Below are positions 16,136 through 25,126 of a stretch of 35,694 bases of DNA, in pieces. A program made the position numbers and the translations under genes. Source of the DNA: Thermofilaceae archaeon. Lineage in GTDB: Archaea; Thermoproteota; Thermoprotei; Thermofilales; Thermofilaceae. Numbering within the stretch: position 1 is the first letter of the stretch; each line of letters opens with the position of its first letter. Below the pieces are notes generated by a model. That model worked only from the letters and a program-made list of their open reading frames with translations. It ran no database searches and had not been told where the DNA came from. The stretch lies in the NCBI GenBank assembly GCA_026986905.1, contig JALSNQ010000011.1:1-35694 (forward strand). Reading direction: 5' to 3'.

Positions 16136-16253
16136 GCCCCGGTGGTGTAGCCCGGTCAAGCCCAGCCCTGCACGGGTACCGAAAGCATACCGGCCTCTCG
16201 AGGCTACGGCCAGGGAAAGCCGGCGAGCCCGGGTTCAAATCCCGGCCGGGGCA
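16136..16253 (+). tRNA. tRNA-Glu (CTC) interrupted by two introns: 25 nt in the D-arm (about 16159-16183, junction ambiguous by -1 to +3 nt) and 17 nt at 37/38 (16201-16217); CCA encoded at 16254-16256
   Basis: Removing both insertions gives GCCCCGG TG GTGTAGCCCGGTCAAGCAT A CCGGC CTCTCGA GCCGG CGAGC CCGGGTTCAAATCCCGG CCGGGGC A, a canonical 76-nt tRNA-Glu. Confidence 0.92.
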
Positions 16254-16316
16254 CCAACTCCTGCAGGCCAGCCCTACTAACCCGGGCGGTAAACGGTTTC
16301 TAAAATAGGGGGATGT

Positions 16317-18935
16317 TTACCAATACTCGTCTTTCTCCGTGGAGCCTTCTAGGGGAATATCTTCATCGAGATAGCCACCATGGCTACTATCGAAACTATG
16401 AATATCACCGAGATCAGCACTGAGAAGAACACCTTTATCCTCTCCTTCGTCTTCCTGCTCGGCAACCCTACCACCTTTCGACGAAACGGATGCTAGGAAG
16501 AGTACAAGGCCAGCCAGTATTAAGATTTCTGGAAGCCTCCGCATATCGTCTCCGAGCACCGCCCTAGCCATGCTTATAAGCTTTAAAACAGCCTCAGGCT
16601 TCTCGCTCAGCGCTTCTACCTCACGCTTGGAGCCCACGCCGATGAAGACTACTCTACCGTTGTAGTACACCGCAACTGTCGGATAATTTGTTACATTTAG
16701 CCTGTGGTATAGAGACACTGTGTCGCGGAGAATAGGCCACCACACTCCATGCTCCCTTCTATATGCGTCCACCACCTGCTCGGTGTCGGCCGGTGAAACC
16801 GTGATGGAGACGAGGCTGACGCCCCTCAGTGACGCTATACGTTTAAGCGTTGGCAGGAGGTAGCGGCACCCAGTACACTTTGTGTAGAAGAACTCCATGA
16901 CTAGTATCTTGCCGCCCGCCATGCTGTTCAAGTCTACCGGTGTACCATTCGGTGCTTCTAGGATAGGAAGTTTCACCGAGACATTGACCTCAACGTATCT
17001 AAGCGTCTCGCTCTTTAGTATAGAAACGACTTTCTCTAGAAGTACACGCTGCGACTCCACGTTTTTGGGTGTAAAGCTTTTACAGGATAACGTCAGTGTT
17101 AGGCTCTTGTTGCCGTTAACTACGAATACGCCTGGTTTAACCGTGCATCCTTTCTCAGTGGCTTCAGCCCTATAAACGCCGCGCTGAACCTCTACCACCA
17201 CGCTGCCGCCGACTGTTAGGTTTGCCACTACTGTACCGTTTGGGGACACTATGAGTACATGTCCTCTGCCCTTCCCCGCGGCTTCAAGGCTCGCTCTAAG
17301 GAATATACGCGGCTTTACCAGGGTCACTTTCACGGAGGTATCATTCTTGACGTATATCTCCCTCACTAGAGGGACGTAGCCCGGGGCCTCCACACGTAGC
17401 TTATATCTACCCTTCACAACGTCGAATACAGCTTTTCCATCAGAGCCCGTAATAAGACTATATTCTACCCCACTACCCGTAAGCTCAACTACTGCGCCCT
17501 TCAGAGGCTCCCCATCTACTCCTACAACATGTATAGCCAGCTCATAGGTTGTAGGCCTCTCCTCCTTTAGACCGATAACCACTTCTCTATCGCCGTCGAG
17601 GAAAAGCGTTACCGGCGGCGACTCCGAGAAACCCGCCTTCGACGCCTTAACAATGTAATCGCCGGGTTTTAGCTTGAACACAACTACACCGCCCGGCCCC
17701 GTGTCTCCCTCGGCTGCAACACCCCCTGAGGCGCGCTCAACAACCACATGCGCGCCCGCTACGGGTTTTCCGCCCGCCACCACGCGAACCCTCAGGTTGA
17801 CCTCCTCTAAAAATGTCAATGCTACGTACATGTTTCGGCCGTAGCGGGCAGCCGATATGCCATCGGAGCTATCAATCATCGACGGCACATAGTCGGGTGA
17901 GGGGACATCGATGTCGAGGGAGTAGACTAGCTGGAAGGAATCGGTATAGAGCTCGACGCTCGTAAGCTTATAGACGACGACATATCTGCCGAGTTTCCCA
18001 ATGTTTACTCTCAGCGGTAGATGAATTGAAGAAGAGGGACGAAGGCCCTGCGCAAGCCTGTAGAGCCTGTATCCACCGTTCCTTTCTCTAGCTAAGACGT
18101 AGGCGTCACCCTCTATAAGGAGGAGGCTCTTCGCCTGCGGCAGCTCTGTTTCCCCCAGTAACTTCAGCCCGGGTATCGAGAGAAGTATGGTTCTATGCAG
18201 GCCGTTTTCCTCTTCCTTTACTCTCTGGAGGAGAATCTTCCCCTCTCCAACGTACTTGGTAGTTAAGCCTGTTTGCAGGGAGGAAACAAGTTCAACTTCC
18301 CCGTACCCAACCTTGTAGACTTCAACCTTATTGTCCGTCAGCTCGCATAGCTCGCAGAGGACATCTATATCCTCTACAACGAGATAGTTGCCCGAGAAGT
18401 CTACTGAGAACACCTTGAAGAGCTTCTCCGTGGAGTACGGGTCGCGCAAGTATATCCTCTTGCCGGTAGCCGTATCGTAGACTACAAGCCTATTTACGCT
18501 CGCTCCCTGATACTCTATGTCGAGGCTCGCCGCGAGGTAACGGCCATCAGCGGATACCGCGGCCAGGGAAACGTCTTCTTCATCGCTCCCCTTCAGTATA
18601 CTGAAAGAGTTTACGGGCTTCAACGTAGGCAGCGTGTACACGTATACGCCTCCCTGTTTCTCTACCAGGAAAACCCTGCCTCCGGCGGCAAGGAGCGCTG
18701 CTGCATCTCCCCCGACCTGTACTCTCCACATGCGTCCGCTTTTCACATCCATGTAGACGAGGGTGCCGTTACTGAAGTATAAGAGGAGGCCCGAGGGAGG
18801 CACAGTCTTCAGGTAGCTTATCCTGACAGGGCTTTTGGCTATAATGCTCCGAACATATATGCTGGGCTGGCCTACCGCCAGCCCCGTGGTGGCGGCTAAC
18901 GTGAGGACGAGCAGCAAGAGCAGCGTCTTCTTCAT
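16317..18935 (-). CDS. Secreted/membrane multidomain protein: signal peptide, predicted beta-propeller, carboxypeptidase-regulatory/PEGA-like repeats, thioredoxin-like domain (CTGC), C-terminal TM and acidic tail
   Basis: MKKTLLLLLVLTLAATTGLAVG; repeated VRVVAGGKPVAGAHVVVERASGG..AEGDTGPGGVVVFKLKPGDYIVKASKAGF units; ILVMEFFYTKCTGCRYLLPTLKRIA...NYPTVAVYYNGRVVFIGVG; ILILAGLVLFLASV TM; EDEGEDKG...DEYW tail. Confidence 0.75.
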   Translation of the reverse strand: MKKTLLLLLVLTLAATTGLAVGQPSIYVRSIIAKSPVRISYLKTVPPSGLLLYFSNGTLVYMDVKSGRMWRVQVGGDAAALLAAGGRVFLVEKQGGVYVYTLPTLKPVNSFSILKGSDEEDVSLAAVSADGRYLAASLDIEYQGASVNRLVVYDTATGKRIYLRDPYSTEKLFKVFSVDFSGNYLVVEDIDVLCELCELTDNKVEVYKVGYGEVELVSSLQTGLTTKYVGEGKILLQRVKEEENGLHRTILLSIPGLKLLGETELPQAKSLLLIEGDAYVLARERNGGYRLYRLAQGLRPSSSIHLPLRVNIGKLGRYVVVYKLTSVELYTDSFQLVYSLDIDVPSPDYVPSMIDSSDGISAARYGRNMYVALTFLEEVNLRVRVVAGGKPVAGAHVVVERASGGVAAEGDTGPGGVVVFKLKPGDYIVKASKAGFSESPPVTLFLDGDREVVIGLKEERPTTYELAIHVVGVDGEPLKGAVVELTGSGVEYSLITGSDGKAVFDVVKGRYKLRVEAPGYVPLVREIYVKNDTSVKVTLVKPRIFLRASLEAAGKGRGHVLIVSPNGTVVANLTVGGSVVVEVQRGVYRAEATEKGCTVKPGVFVVNGNKSLTLTLSCKSFTPKNVESQRVLLEKVVSILKSETLRYVEVNVSVKLPILEAPNGTPVDLNSMAGGKILVMEFFYTKCTGCRYLLPTLKRIASLRGVSLVSITVSPADTEQVVDAYRREHGVWWPILRDTVSLYHRLNVTNYPTVAVYYNGRVVFIGVGSKREVEALSEKPEAVLKLISMARAVLGDDMRRLPEILILAGLVLFLASVSSKGGRVAEQEDEGEDKGVLLSADLGDIHSFDSSHGGYLDEDIPLEGSTEKDEYW

Positions 18936-18940
18936 GGATC

Positions 18941-19378
18941 CTACTCCTCAGGCTCCTTTAACAATATCCTAATAGGTATGTCATAGTGGGTTTGGACTAT
19001 TATGGTTAACCCGTCTACGCCGACGCTTGATTCTAGGGAATCGTGGAGCTTCTTTAACACCTCGTGGACTCTCCGGAGAGCACTAAGGGAGTCTTCCTGG
19101 GAGTTTATTGCTTCCTCGAGTACTCTCAGCTCGTCAACTGCCCGCGCGTTTATGACAACCCTGAGCCCCATGAAGTCTATCTCGTTGAGGGAGGATATCT
19201 TCTCCCCAACGAGTTCCTCAAGGGCCTTTTCAAGTCGGCGAAGCTTCTCGGCCCTCGCCCTCACGACGTCGTATCTCTGCTTGAGGGCTGACACATTTTC
19301 TTCAATATTATTCATCTGTGCCTCTATGAAGTCCAATAGATCTTTGAAGCTTGAAAAATAATACACGTTTGACGACAT
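18941..19378 (-). CDS. Small coiled-coil protein of unknown function, co-oriented with the 872-aa gene
   Basis: 145-aa clean ORF with heptad-like helices (EENVSALKQRYDVVRARAEKLRRLEKALEELV); its stop is 5 nt before the next ATG. Confidence 0.65.
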   Translation of the reverse strand: MSSNVYYFSSFKDLLDFIEAQMNNIEENVSALKQRYDVVRARAEKLRRLEKALEELVGEKISSLNEIDFMGLRVVINARAVDELRVLEEAINSQEDSLSALRRVHEVLKKLHDSLESSVGVDGLTIIVQTHYDIPIRILLKEPEE

Positions 19379-19475
19379 TTTACACTCACCCGGGTGTATA
19401 GCAGGCGGAGGTGGTTAAATTGATAACCTGTGTGAAAACAAGCTCTTCAACAGAGATGCGCTCCGCGGAGCCAGT

Positions 19476-20264
19476 CTATCCGCCAAACCTCCTCTTCCTC
19501 TTCTGATAACTCCTTATAGCCCTTAACAAGTCTATGCGCCTAAACTCTGGCCAATACACGTCGATGAAGAAGAGCTCCGAGTACGCTATCTGCCAGAGTA
19601 GGAAGTTGCTTATCCTAAGCTCACCGCTCGTCCTAATAACCAAGTCTGGATCGGGATGGGGCAGGTCGCCTGTATATAGAAACTTCTTGAAGACCGCATC
19701 GTCGATGCCGGCCGGGTTGAGCCTTCCTTCAGCGACTTCCTCTGCTATAGAGCGGACGGCGTCGAGTATCTCGTCCCTCCCCCCGTACGCTATAGCGAGG
19801 TTTAGGTAGCGCCCGCTGAATCTGGAGGTACGCTCCTCGAGGGTACGGAGTTTCCCCACCAGAGATGGGGGTAAGAGTTCTATCCTACCCAGAGCCTTAA
19901 ACCGTACGCCACGTTTTTCAAGCTTCCCTGTTTCCAGGAGCCACTCAACCTTCTCCTCTATTATCTCCAGTAGCTTCTCTAGCTCGTCGCGCGGCCTTCT
20001 CGCTATGTTCTCCGTTGAAAGAACGTAGAGGGTAACTGTGGTCACACCAAGCTCGTAGCACCAGTCAAGAACCCGTTCAACGAGGTCTGCCCCAGCTTTA
20101 TGTCCCAGCCAGGGCGGCAGGTTGCGTCTACGCGCCCATCTCCTGTTGCCGTCCAGAATAAAAGCTATATGGCTGGGAACTGGGCCCCCCTTCACTTCAC
20201 GTTCCAGCACCTTCTCGTAGAGGTGGTAGACGCCCAAGAGGCGCGCAGCTCTTCGCCAATTCAT
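19476..20264 (-). CDS. uppS: cis-Prenyltransferase (undecaprenyl/polyprenyl diphosphate synthase)
   Basis: HIAFILDGNRRWARRRNLPPWLGHKAG; LYVLSTENIARRP; LNLAIAYGGRDEI; DLVIRTSGELRISNFLLWQIAYSELFFIDVYWPEF. Confidence 0.95.
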   Translation of the reverse strand: MNWRRAARLLGVYHLYEKVLEREVKGGPVPSHIAFILDGNRRWARRRNLPPWLGHKAGADLVERVLDWCYELGVTTVTLYVLSTENIARRPRDELEKLLEIIEEKVEWLLETGKLEKRGVRFKALGRIELLPPSLVGKLRTLEERTSRFSGRYLNLAIAYGGRDEILDAVRSIAEEVAEGRLNPAGIDDAVFKKFLYTGDLPHPDPDLVIRTSGELRISNFLLWQIAYSELFFIDVYWPEFRRIDLLRAIRSYQKRKRRFGG

Positions 20265-20316
20265 GCCTAGACGTGCTTATCTTTATGCTGGGGGTTATAA
20301 TTAGCGGTGACGAAAA

Positions 20317-21009
20317 TTGGAGATAGAGGTAACGAGGGAGCACATAGAGAATATTAGGAGGTTAATAGACCACACGAATCTAAAGCCGGCCTCCAGCATC
20401 ATTTCTCTTGAAAATACTTGTAGAGAGACTCTCAAATACGGCTTTTATGGATGCTGCATCCCGCCGTGGTTTGTGAGCAGGGCGAGGGAGATTCTTGGGG
20501 GAAAGGCTAAGGTGGTTACCGTGATAGGGTTTCCGCTGGGGTACGATTCTACCGAAGCAAAACTCGTCGCCGCGGAGAAGGCCCTCAAGGAGGGGGCCGA
20601 CGAAGTAGACGTCGTCATGAATATATCGGCTTTTAAAAGCGGCAAAAGAGACTACGTGTCCGAGGAAATAAGGCTTCTAGCAGACAGGATCCACGAGGAG
20701 GGAGGAGTCTTAAAGGTTATAATAGAGACCGGGCTGCTAAGCAGCGACGAAATAGTAGCTGCTGCAAGACTCGTCGCCAGTGCTGGCGCTGACTTTGTTA
20801 AAACCTCTACCGGTTTTGGCCCCCGGGGGGCCCTCCCCGAGGATGTGGTACTTATAAGGAAGGGGGCGCCCGGCGTGAGAATTAAAGCTGCCGGCGGTAT
20901 AAGAACAGGCCTTCAAGCTCTACTCTTCTACATGCTAGGCGTCGACAGAATAGGTACGAGCAGTGGGCCGGCCATAATAGACTGGCTTGAACGCCTAACG
21001 CGGGATTAG
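20317..21009 (+). CDS. deoC: Deoxyribose-phosphate aldolase
   Basis: IDHTNLKP; VIGFPLGYDSTEAKLVAAEKALKEGADEVDVVMNISAFKSG; VIIETGLLSSDEI; GADFVKTSTGFGPRGA; IKAAGGIRT; TTG start. Confidence 0.95.
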   Translation: MEIEVTREHIENIRRLIDHTNLKPASSIISLENTCRETLKYGFYGCCIPPWFVSRAREILGGKAKVVTVIGFPLGYDSTEAKLVAAEKALKEGADEVDVVMNISAFKSGKRDYVSEEIRLLADRIHEEGGVLKVIIETGLLSSDEIVAAARLVASAGADFVKTSTGFGPRGALPEDVVLIRKGAPGVRIKAAGGIRTGLQALLFYMLGVDRIGTSSGPAIIDWLERLTRD

Positions 21010-21047
21010 ACGATAGACGTAGCCTAAATCGACTAGATGCTACAAGC

Positions 21048-21057
21048 CATATATATC
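21048..21057 (+). promoter_or_regulatory. TATA box for the HMG-CoA synthase operon
   Basis: CATATATATC about 28 nt upstream of the GTG start at 21080 (leaderless architecture). Confidence 0.5.
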
Positions 21058-21079
21058 ACCATTTATTCCAGTGTAGCCG

Positions 21080-22132
21080 GTGCCGGAAACCTTGAACGGC
21101 ATAGCCTCAATAATCGGCTACGGCGCATACCTCCCCCGATACAGAATAAAGGCGGCGGAGATAGCCCGAGTCTACGGTAGAAACCCCTCCTCTACTCCTA
21201 TAAAGGAGAAGACTGTCCCAGGACTCGACGAGGACTCCCTCACCCATGCCTACGAGGCAGCCCTAAACGCCCTTAGAAGGGCTGAAATAGACCCCTCAGA
21301 GATAGAAGTTGTATTCGTTGGCTCGGAGAGCCCACCCTACGCGGTAAAGCCATCTGCAACGATAATAGCAGAGGCGCTCGGCATAACACCTAAGCTCTAC
21401 GCGGTCGACATGGAGTTCGCCTGCAGGGCCGGGACAACAGCGCTTCTCAGCGCTGTAGGCCTCGTACATGCAGGGCTTGCAAGATACGGCCTTGCGATAG
21501 GAACAGATACGGCCCAGGGCCGGCCAGGCGACGCGTTGGAGTATACGGCCGCTGCCGGCGCAGCAGCCTTCATAGTTTCAAAGCCGCGGAGCGACGCTGT
21601 AGCCACGATAGAGGCCGCCTACTCCTACGTAACGGACACGCCTGACTTCTGGCGCCGAGAAGGGCAACGGTTCCCGCGGCACGGGGCGCGTTTTACAGGC
21701 GAGCCGGCGTACTTTGCACACATAATAGGCGCCGCGAAGGGGCTCATGGAGGAGACGGGCCTCAAGCCGAGCGACTTTAGGTACGTGGTGTTCCACCAGC
21801 CCAACGTGAAGTTCCCTACAAGGGTCGCTAAGCGGCTAGGGTTCACTAAGGAGCAGTTGGAGAGGGGGCTTCTCTCAGGGATCATAGGCAACACCTACGC
21901 TGCAGCATCTCCCATAGGCCTAGTGAACGTGCTTGACGCCGCCGAACCCGGGGACAGGATCCTAATAGTATCTTTTGGCAGCGGCGCTGGGAGCGACGCG
22001 ATAAGCCTTGTCGTAGAAGATGGTATAACGGAGAGGAGGCCCAAGGCGCCGCTCCTCTCGAGCTACATCGAGAGGAGCAAGGAGATAGACTATGCTCTTT
22101 ACCTCAGGTTCCGCGGCTTCATATGCAGGTGA
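21080..22132 (+). CDS. Hydroxymethylglutaryl-CoA synthase (archaeal)
   Basis: [46 protein letters not shown] (catalytic Cys); [38 protein letters not shown]. Confidence 0.95.
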   Translation: MPETLNGIASIIGYGAYLPRYRIKAAEIARVYGRNPSSTPIKEKTVPGLDEDSLTHAYEAALNALRRAEIDPSEIEVVFVGSESPPYAVKPSATIIAEALGITPKLYAVDMEFACRAGTTALLSAVGLVHAGLARYGLAIGTDTAQGRPGDALEYTAAAGAAAFIVSKPRSDAVATIEAAYSYVTDTPDFWRREGQRFPRHGARFTGEPAYFAHIIGAAKGLMEETGLKPSDFRYVVFHQPNVKFPTRVAKRLGFTKEQLERGLLSGIIGNTYAAASPIGLVNVLDAAEPGDRILIVSFGSGAGSDAISLVVEDGITERRPKAPLLSSYIERSKEIDYALYLRFRGFICR

Positions 22133-22138
22133 TAGGTT

Positions 22139-23305
22139 ATGGGTAAGGTGTTACTAGCTGGTGTTGGGGCAACCCCTATAGGCGAGCACTGGGAGAAATC
22201 GCTACGCGACCTGATGGTCGACGCATCCCTCAACGCTCTAAGAGACGCCGGCGTGGAAAAGAAGAACGTGGACGCGATATTCGTCGGAAACATGTCCTCC
22301 GGGTATCTGCAGGGCCAAGAACACCTCGGCTCGTTACTGGCCACGTGGCTCGGCATACCCGGCGTAGCAGCCCATAAGGTTGAAGCTGCATGTGCGAGTG
22401 GTGGTGCAGCCGTCCACGACGCTTTTATGGCCGTAAAGTCGGGCCTCTACGACTGCGTCCTCGCCGTGGGCGTAGAGAAGATGACAGACGCCTCAACAGA
22501 CCAGTTGACTAGCGCCCTAATAATGGCCGACGACCAGGAATACACGGCCTTCGCGGGATTCTCCTTTGTAGCCCTCAACGCGCTTGTCTATAGAGCCTAC
22601 ATGGACAAGTACGGGGCAAAGCAGGAGGATATAGCGTTGTTCGCCGTCCACGACCATGAGCACGCCGTACACAACCCGCTGGCGCAGTACAGGCGGGCTG
22701 TTACCCTGGACGCGGTGCTCTCATCTCCCCTCGTCGCTGACCCGCTACACCTGCTCGAGTGCGCCCCTACAGGCGACGGCGCCGCCGCGCTGCTGCTCTG
22801 TAGCGAGGAGAAGGCTAAGGAGCTTGGGCTCAAACCGGAAGTAGAGGTCGCGGCGTCGGCGCTGGCAACAGACGTGCTGAGTCTCCACGATAGAGACGAC
22901 CTCACGACTCTTAATGCCACGCTGAGAGCAGCTGAGCGTGCCTACAAGATCGCTAGAGTAGAGCCGAAGAACGTAGATGTGGCGGAGGTGCACGACGCAT
23001 TCACCGTCTTGGGAGTCATTCACCTCGAGGACTTGGGGTTTGCTAAGAAGGGTGAAGGATGGAAGCTCGTAAAAGAGGGCGAAATAGAGGCTGGAGGCAA
23101 GATACCTGTGAACATGATGGGCGGGTTAAAGGCTCGGGGCCACCCCGTAGGAGCCACGGGCGTGTACGAGGTGTATGACGCGGCACTACAGCTTCTCGGA
23201 AGGGCTGGTAAGAACCAGGTTGAGGGGGCTGAGGTGGCCCTTGCGCAGAACGTGGGCGGCGTGGGAGGCACCGTAGCCGTCACGATATTGAGGCGTGTGA
23301 GGTGA
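22139..23305 (+). CDS. Thiolase family acetyl-CoA C-acetyltransferase
   Basis: KVEAACASGGAAVHDAFMAV; EVHDAFTVLGVIHLEDLGF; GGLKARGHPVGATGVYEVYDA; ALAQNVGGVGGTVAVTIL. Confidence 0.95.
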   Translation: MGKVLLAGVGATPIGEHWEKSLRDLMVDASLNALRDAGVEKKNVDAIFVGNMSSGYLQGQEHLGSLLATWLGIPGVAAHKVEAACASGGAAVHDAFMAVKSGLYDCVLAVGVEKMTDASTDQLTSALIMADDQEYTAFAGFSFVALNALVYRAYMDKYGAKQEDIALFAVHDHEHAVHNPLAQYRRAVTLDAVLSSPLVADPLHLLECAPTGDGAAALLLCSEEKAKELGLKPEVEVAASALATDVLSLHDRDDLTTLNATLRAAERAYKIARVEPKNVDVAEVHDAFTVLGVIHLEDLGFAKKGEGWKLVKEGEIEAGGKIPVNMMGGLKARGHPVGATGVYEVYDAALQLLGRAGKNQVEGAEVALAQNVGGVGGTVAVTILRRVR

Positions 23306-23733
23306 AAGGCATGTCGTACATGAATAGTGTCCCGAGGGCGTGGAGGGAACGCGTCACCAAGTACAGGCTTATTGGTGGCAGATGCAAAAAGTGCGGTAAA
23401 GTATTCTACCCCTACAGGGGCTCATGCCCTCGCTGCGGCTCGGATGATGTAGAGAGGATCGAGCTGCCGAAGCGGGGGCGAGTCAAGTACTTCACCGTGG
23501 TTAGGAGCGCGCCGGCAGAGTTCAAGAGGTATGAGCCCTACGTGGTAGCACTGGTTGAGCTTGAAAATGGAGCGATTGTGCCGGCGCAGCTGACCGACGT
23601 TGACGCGGACGAGGTTTACGAGGGAATGGAGGTAGAGGGCGTTCTAAGGCGTTACCGCGAGCAGGGAGAGGACGGTATAATAGAGTATGGAGTAAAGTTC
23701 AGGCCCGTGGTGGGCGGTGGAGGGGAGCAGTGA
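23302..23733 (+). CDS. DUF35-type OB-fold/zinc-ribbon acyl-CoA-binding protein
   Basis: CKKCGKVFYPYRGSCPRCGSDDVERIELPKRGRVKYFTVV...EFKRYEPYVVALVELENG; overlaps the thiolase gene by 4 nt. Confidence 0.92.
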   Translation: MKGMSYMNSVPRAWRERVTKYRLIGGRCKKCGKVFYPYRGSCPRCGSDDVERIELPKRGRVKYFTVVRSAPAEFKRYEPYVVALVELENGAIVPAQLTDVDADEVYEGMEVEGVLRRYREQGEDGIIEYGVKFRPVVGGGGEQ

Positions 23734-24046
23734 GACTGTCAGGGAAAGACTTGCACATTTTTTACTTGATCACCCAGGTGAGGAGTTCTCCCTGGAGGAT
23801 CTGGCAGCCGTCCTCGGGCTGAAGCGGGGGGAATCAAAGAGGCTATACGAAGATCTCGTTCATGTCTCCAAGACGCTTTGGCGTAGAAGCGGAGGGAAAA
23901 TGTACGTAGCAATGCTGCCTCCCGTGTGCATGTCCTGCGGCTACGTCTTCAAGGATCTCAAGAAGCCCCGTAAACCTAGCAGGTGTCCGCGCTGCAAAAG
24001 CGAGTGGATTAGTGGGCCCCGCTTCGTTCTCGTAGTGAAGAAGTAA
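23717..24046 (+). CDS. Predicted transcriptional regulator: HTH plus C-terminal zinc ribbon
   Basis: DHPGEEFSLEDLAAVLGLKRGESKRLYEDLVHVSKTL (wHTH) and CMSCGYVFKDLKKPRKPSRCPRCKSEWISGPRFVL. Confidence 0.75.
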   Translation: MEGSSETVRERLAHFLLDHPGEEFSLEDLAAVLGLKRGESKRLYEDLVHVSKTLWRRSGGKMYVAMLPPVCMSCGYVFKDLKKPRKPSRCPRCKSEWISGPRFVLVVKK

Positions 24047-25082
24047 GCACCACGTCCACGATAGCGGTTATTATAGCGGTAAGGGCGGTATCGGTAGACA
24101 GCGTTAAACCGGGGGCAACGTCTATGATGAGATCCGCAAAACGGTAAACGCCCGCCGGCACACTCTCCCTGCTTCCGATAACTACGTGGACCTTCTTTTT
24201 ATCCTTGTAGAGCTCGGCGAGATCCCCGGCCACCTCGCCAATGTACCTTCCCTTAGTAGAGGTCACTATTATTCCATGGCCCCGAGCCCGTGCAGCCCTG
24301 ATGTGCTGGTACATGTCATACAGTGTAAGAGGAACCGGCCTAACTTTCCTCTCATACGCTCTTCTCTGTATGCGGAGCCTCGACTCTTTGCCTTCGAGAA
24401 GCCCGTCCAGAAAAGCCTCAAGCTCGGCGACGTCTACAGGCTTATAGGGCGCAACTACTAGGCCCGCCAGCTCAAACGTCTGTGCAGCCCTCCCCAGCCT
24501 TACACCGATTTTCCTAGCCCCCTGCAGGTCTCCCAGGTAGGGCATCTGGACAACTATAGTCTTCGAAAGCATCCACGACGCTGAGGGTTTTCCGGGATAC
24601 TTTTTCCTATGTAGCATGTTACCGGGTGTGAGCGAGATATACGCCCTTTCGCCTACTATTTCCACCCAGAAGACTTTGTCGGGGTACGTGAGGTTTACCG
24701 GATTGCCTGTGACCTCCTGTATACAGGCCCCCGCCCTCACGTTAACGTCGAGGGAAGTAAAACCGTGACTCCCCCGCCTCGTAGTCCTCACCGCGAAGCT
24801 CTCGTCTCGTGAAAGCTTTGACGCGAGTTTTTTCACAGCAGCGCATATAGAGTCTAGATCTGCGCTCACCTCGGCGTAGATTGGTAATACGCGTTCTGCC
24901 TCAGGAACTTCCTGCTGGATTATCCTCGCCGCTTCCTCCGGGTCGCCAGCGCAGTAGACCACGACTATACCCTGCATGCCTAAAGGCGCGTGAACAGCCT
25001 TAAACCCCAGCTCGGCTATATGGCTCGCGGCCACAGCCTCCAGGCCGCGCTGCGTGGTCGCGAAGACGCATGCCTTCTCCAA
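24009..25082 (-). CDS. THUMP-domain plus SPOUT-like predicted RNA methyltransferase
   Basis: FAVRTTRRGSHGFTSLDVNVRAGACIQEVTGNPVNLTYPDKVFWVEIVGERAYIS (THUMP); HVVIGSRESVPAGVYRFADLIIDVAPGLTLSTDTALTAIITAI (SPOUT-like). Confidence 0.72.
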   Translation of the reverse strand: MEKACVFATTQRGLEAVAASHIAELGFKAVHAPLGMQGIVVVYCAGDPEEAARIIQQEVPEAERVLPIYAEVSADLDSICAAVKKLASKLSRDESFAVRTTRRGSHGFTSLDVNVRAGACIQEVTGNPVNLTYPDKVFWVEIVGERAYISLTPGNMLHRKKYPGKPSASWMLSKTIVVQMPYLGDLQGARKIGVRLGRAAQTFELAGLVVAPYKPVDVAELEAFLDGLLEGKESRLRIQRRAYERKVRPVPLTLYDMYQHIRAARARGHGIIVTSTKGRYIGEVAGDLAELYKDKKKVHVVIGSRESVPAGVYRFADLIIDVAPGLTLSTDTALTAIITAIVDVVLTSSLRERSGAH

Positions 25083-25126
25083 TTCTCACAGCCCCAACAC
25101 TATATCTTACCACCAATTTGTAAAAC

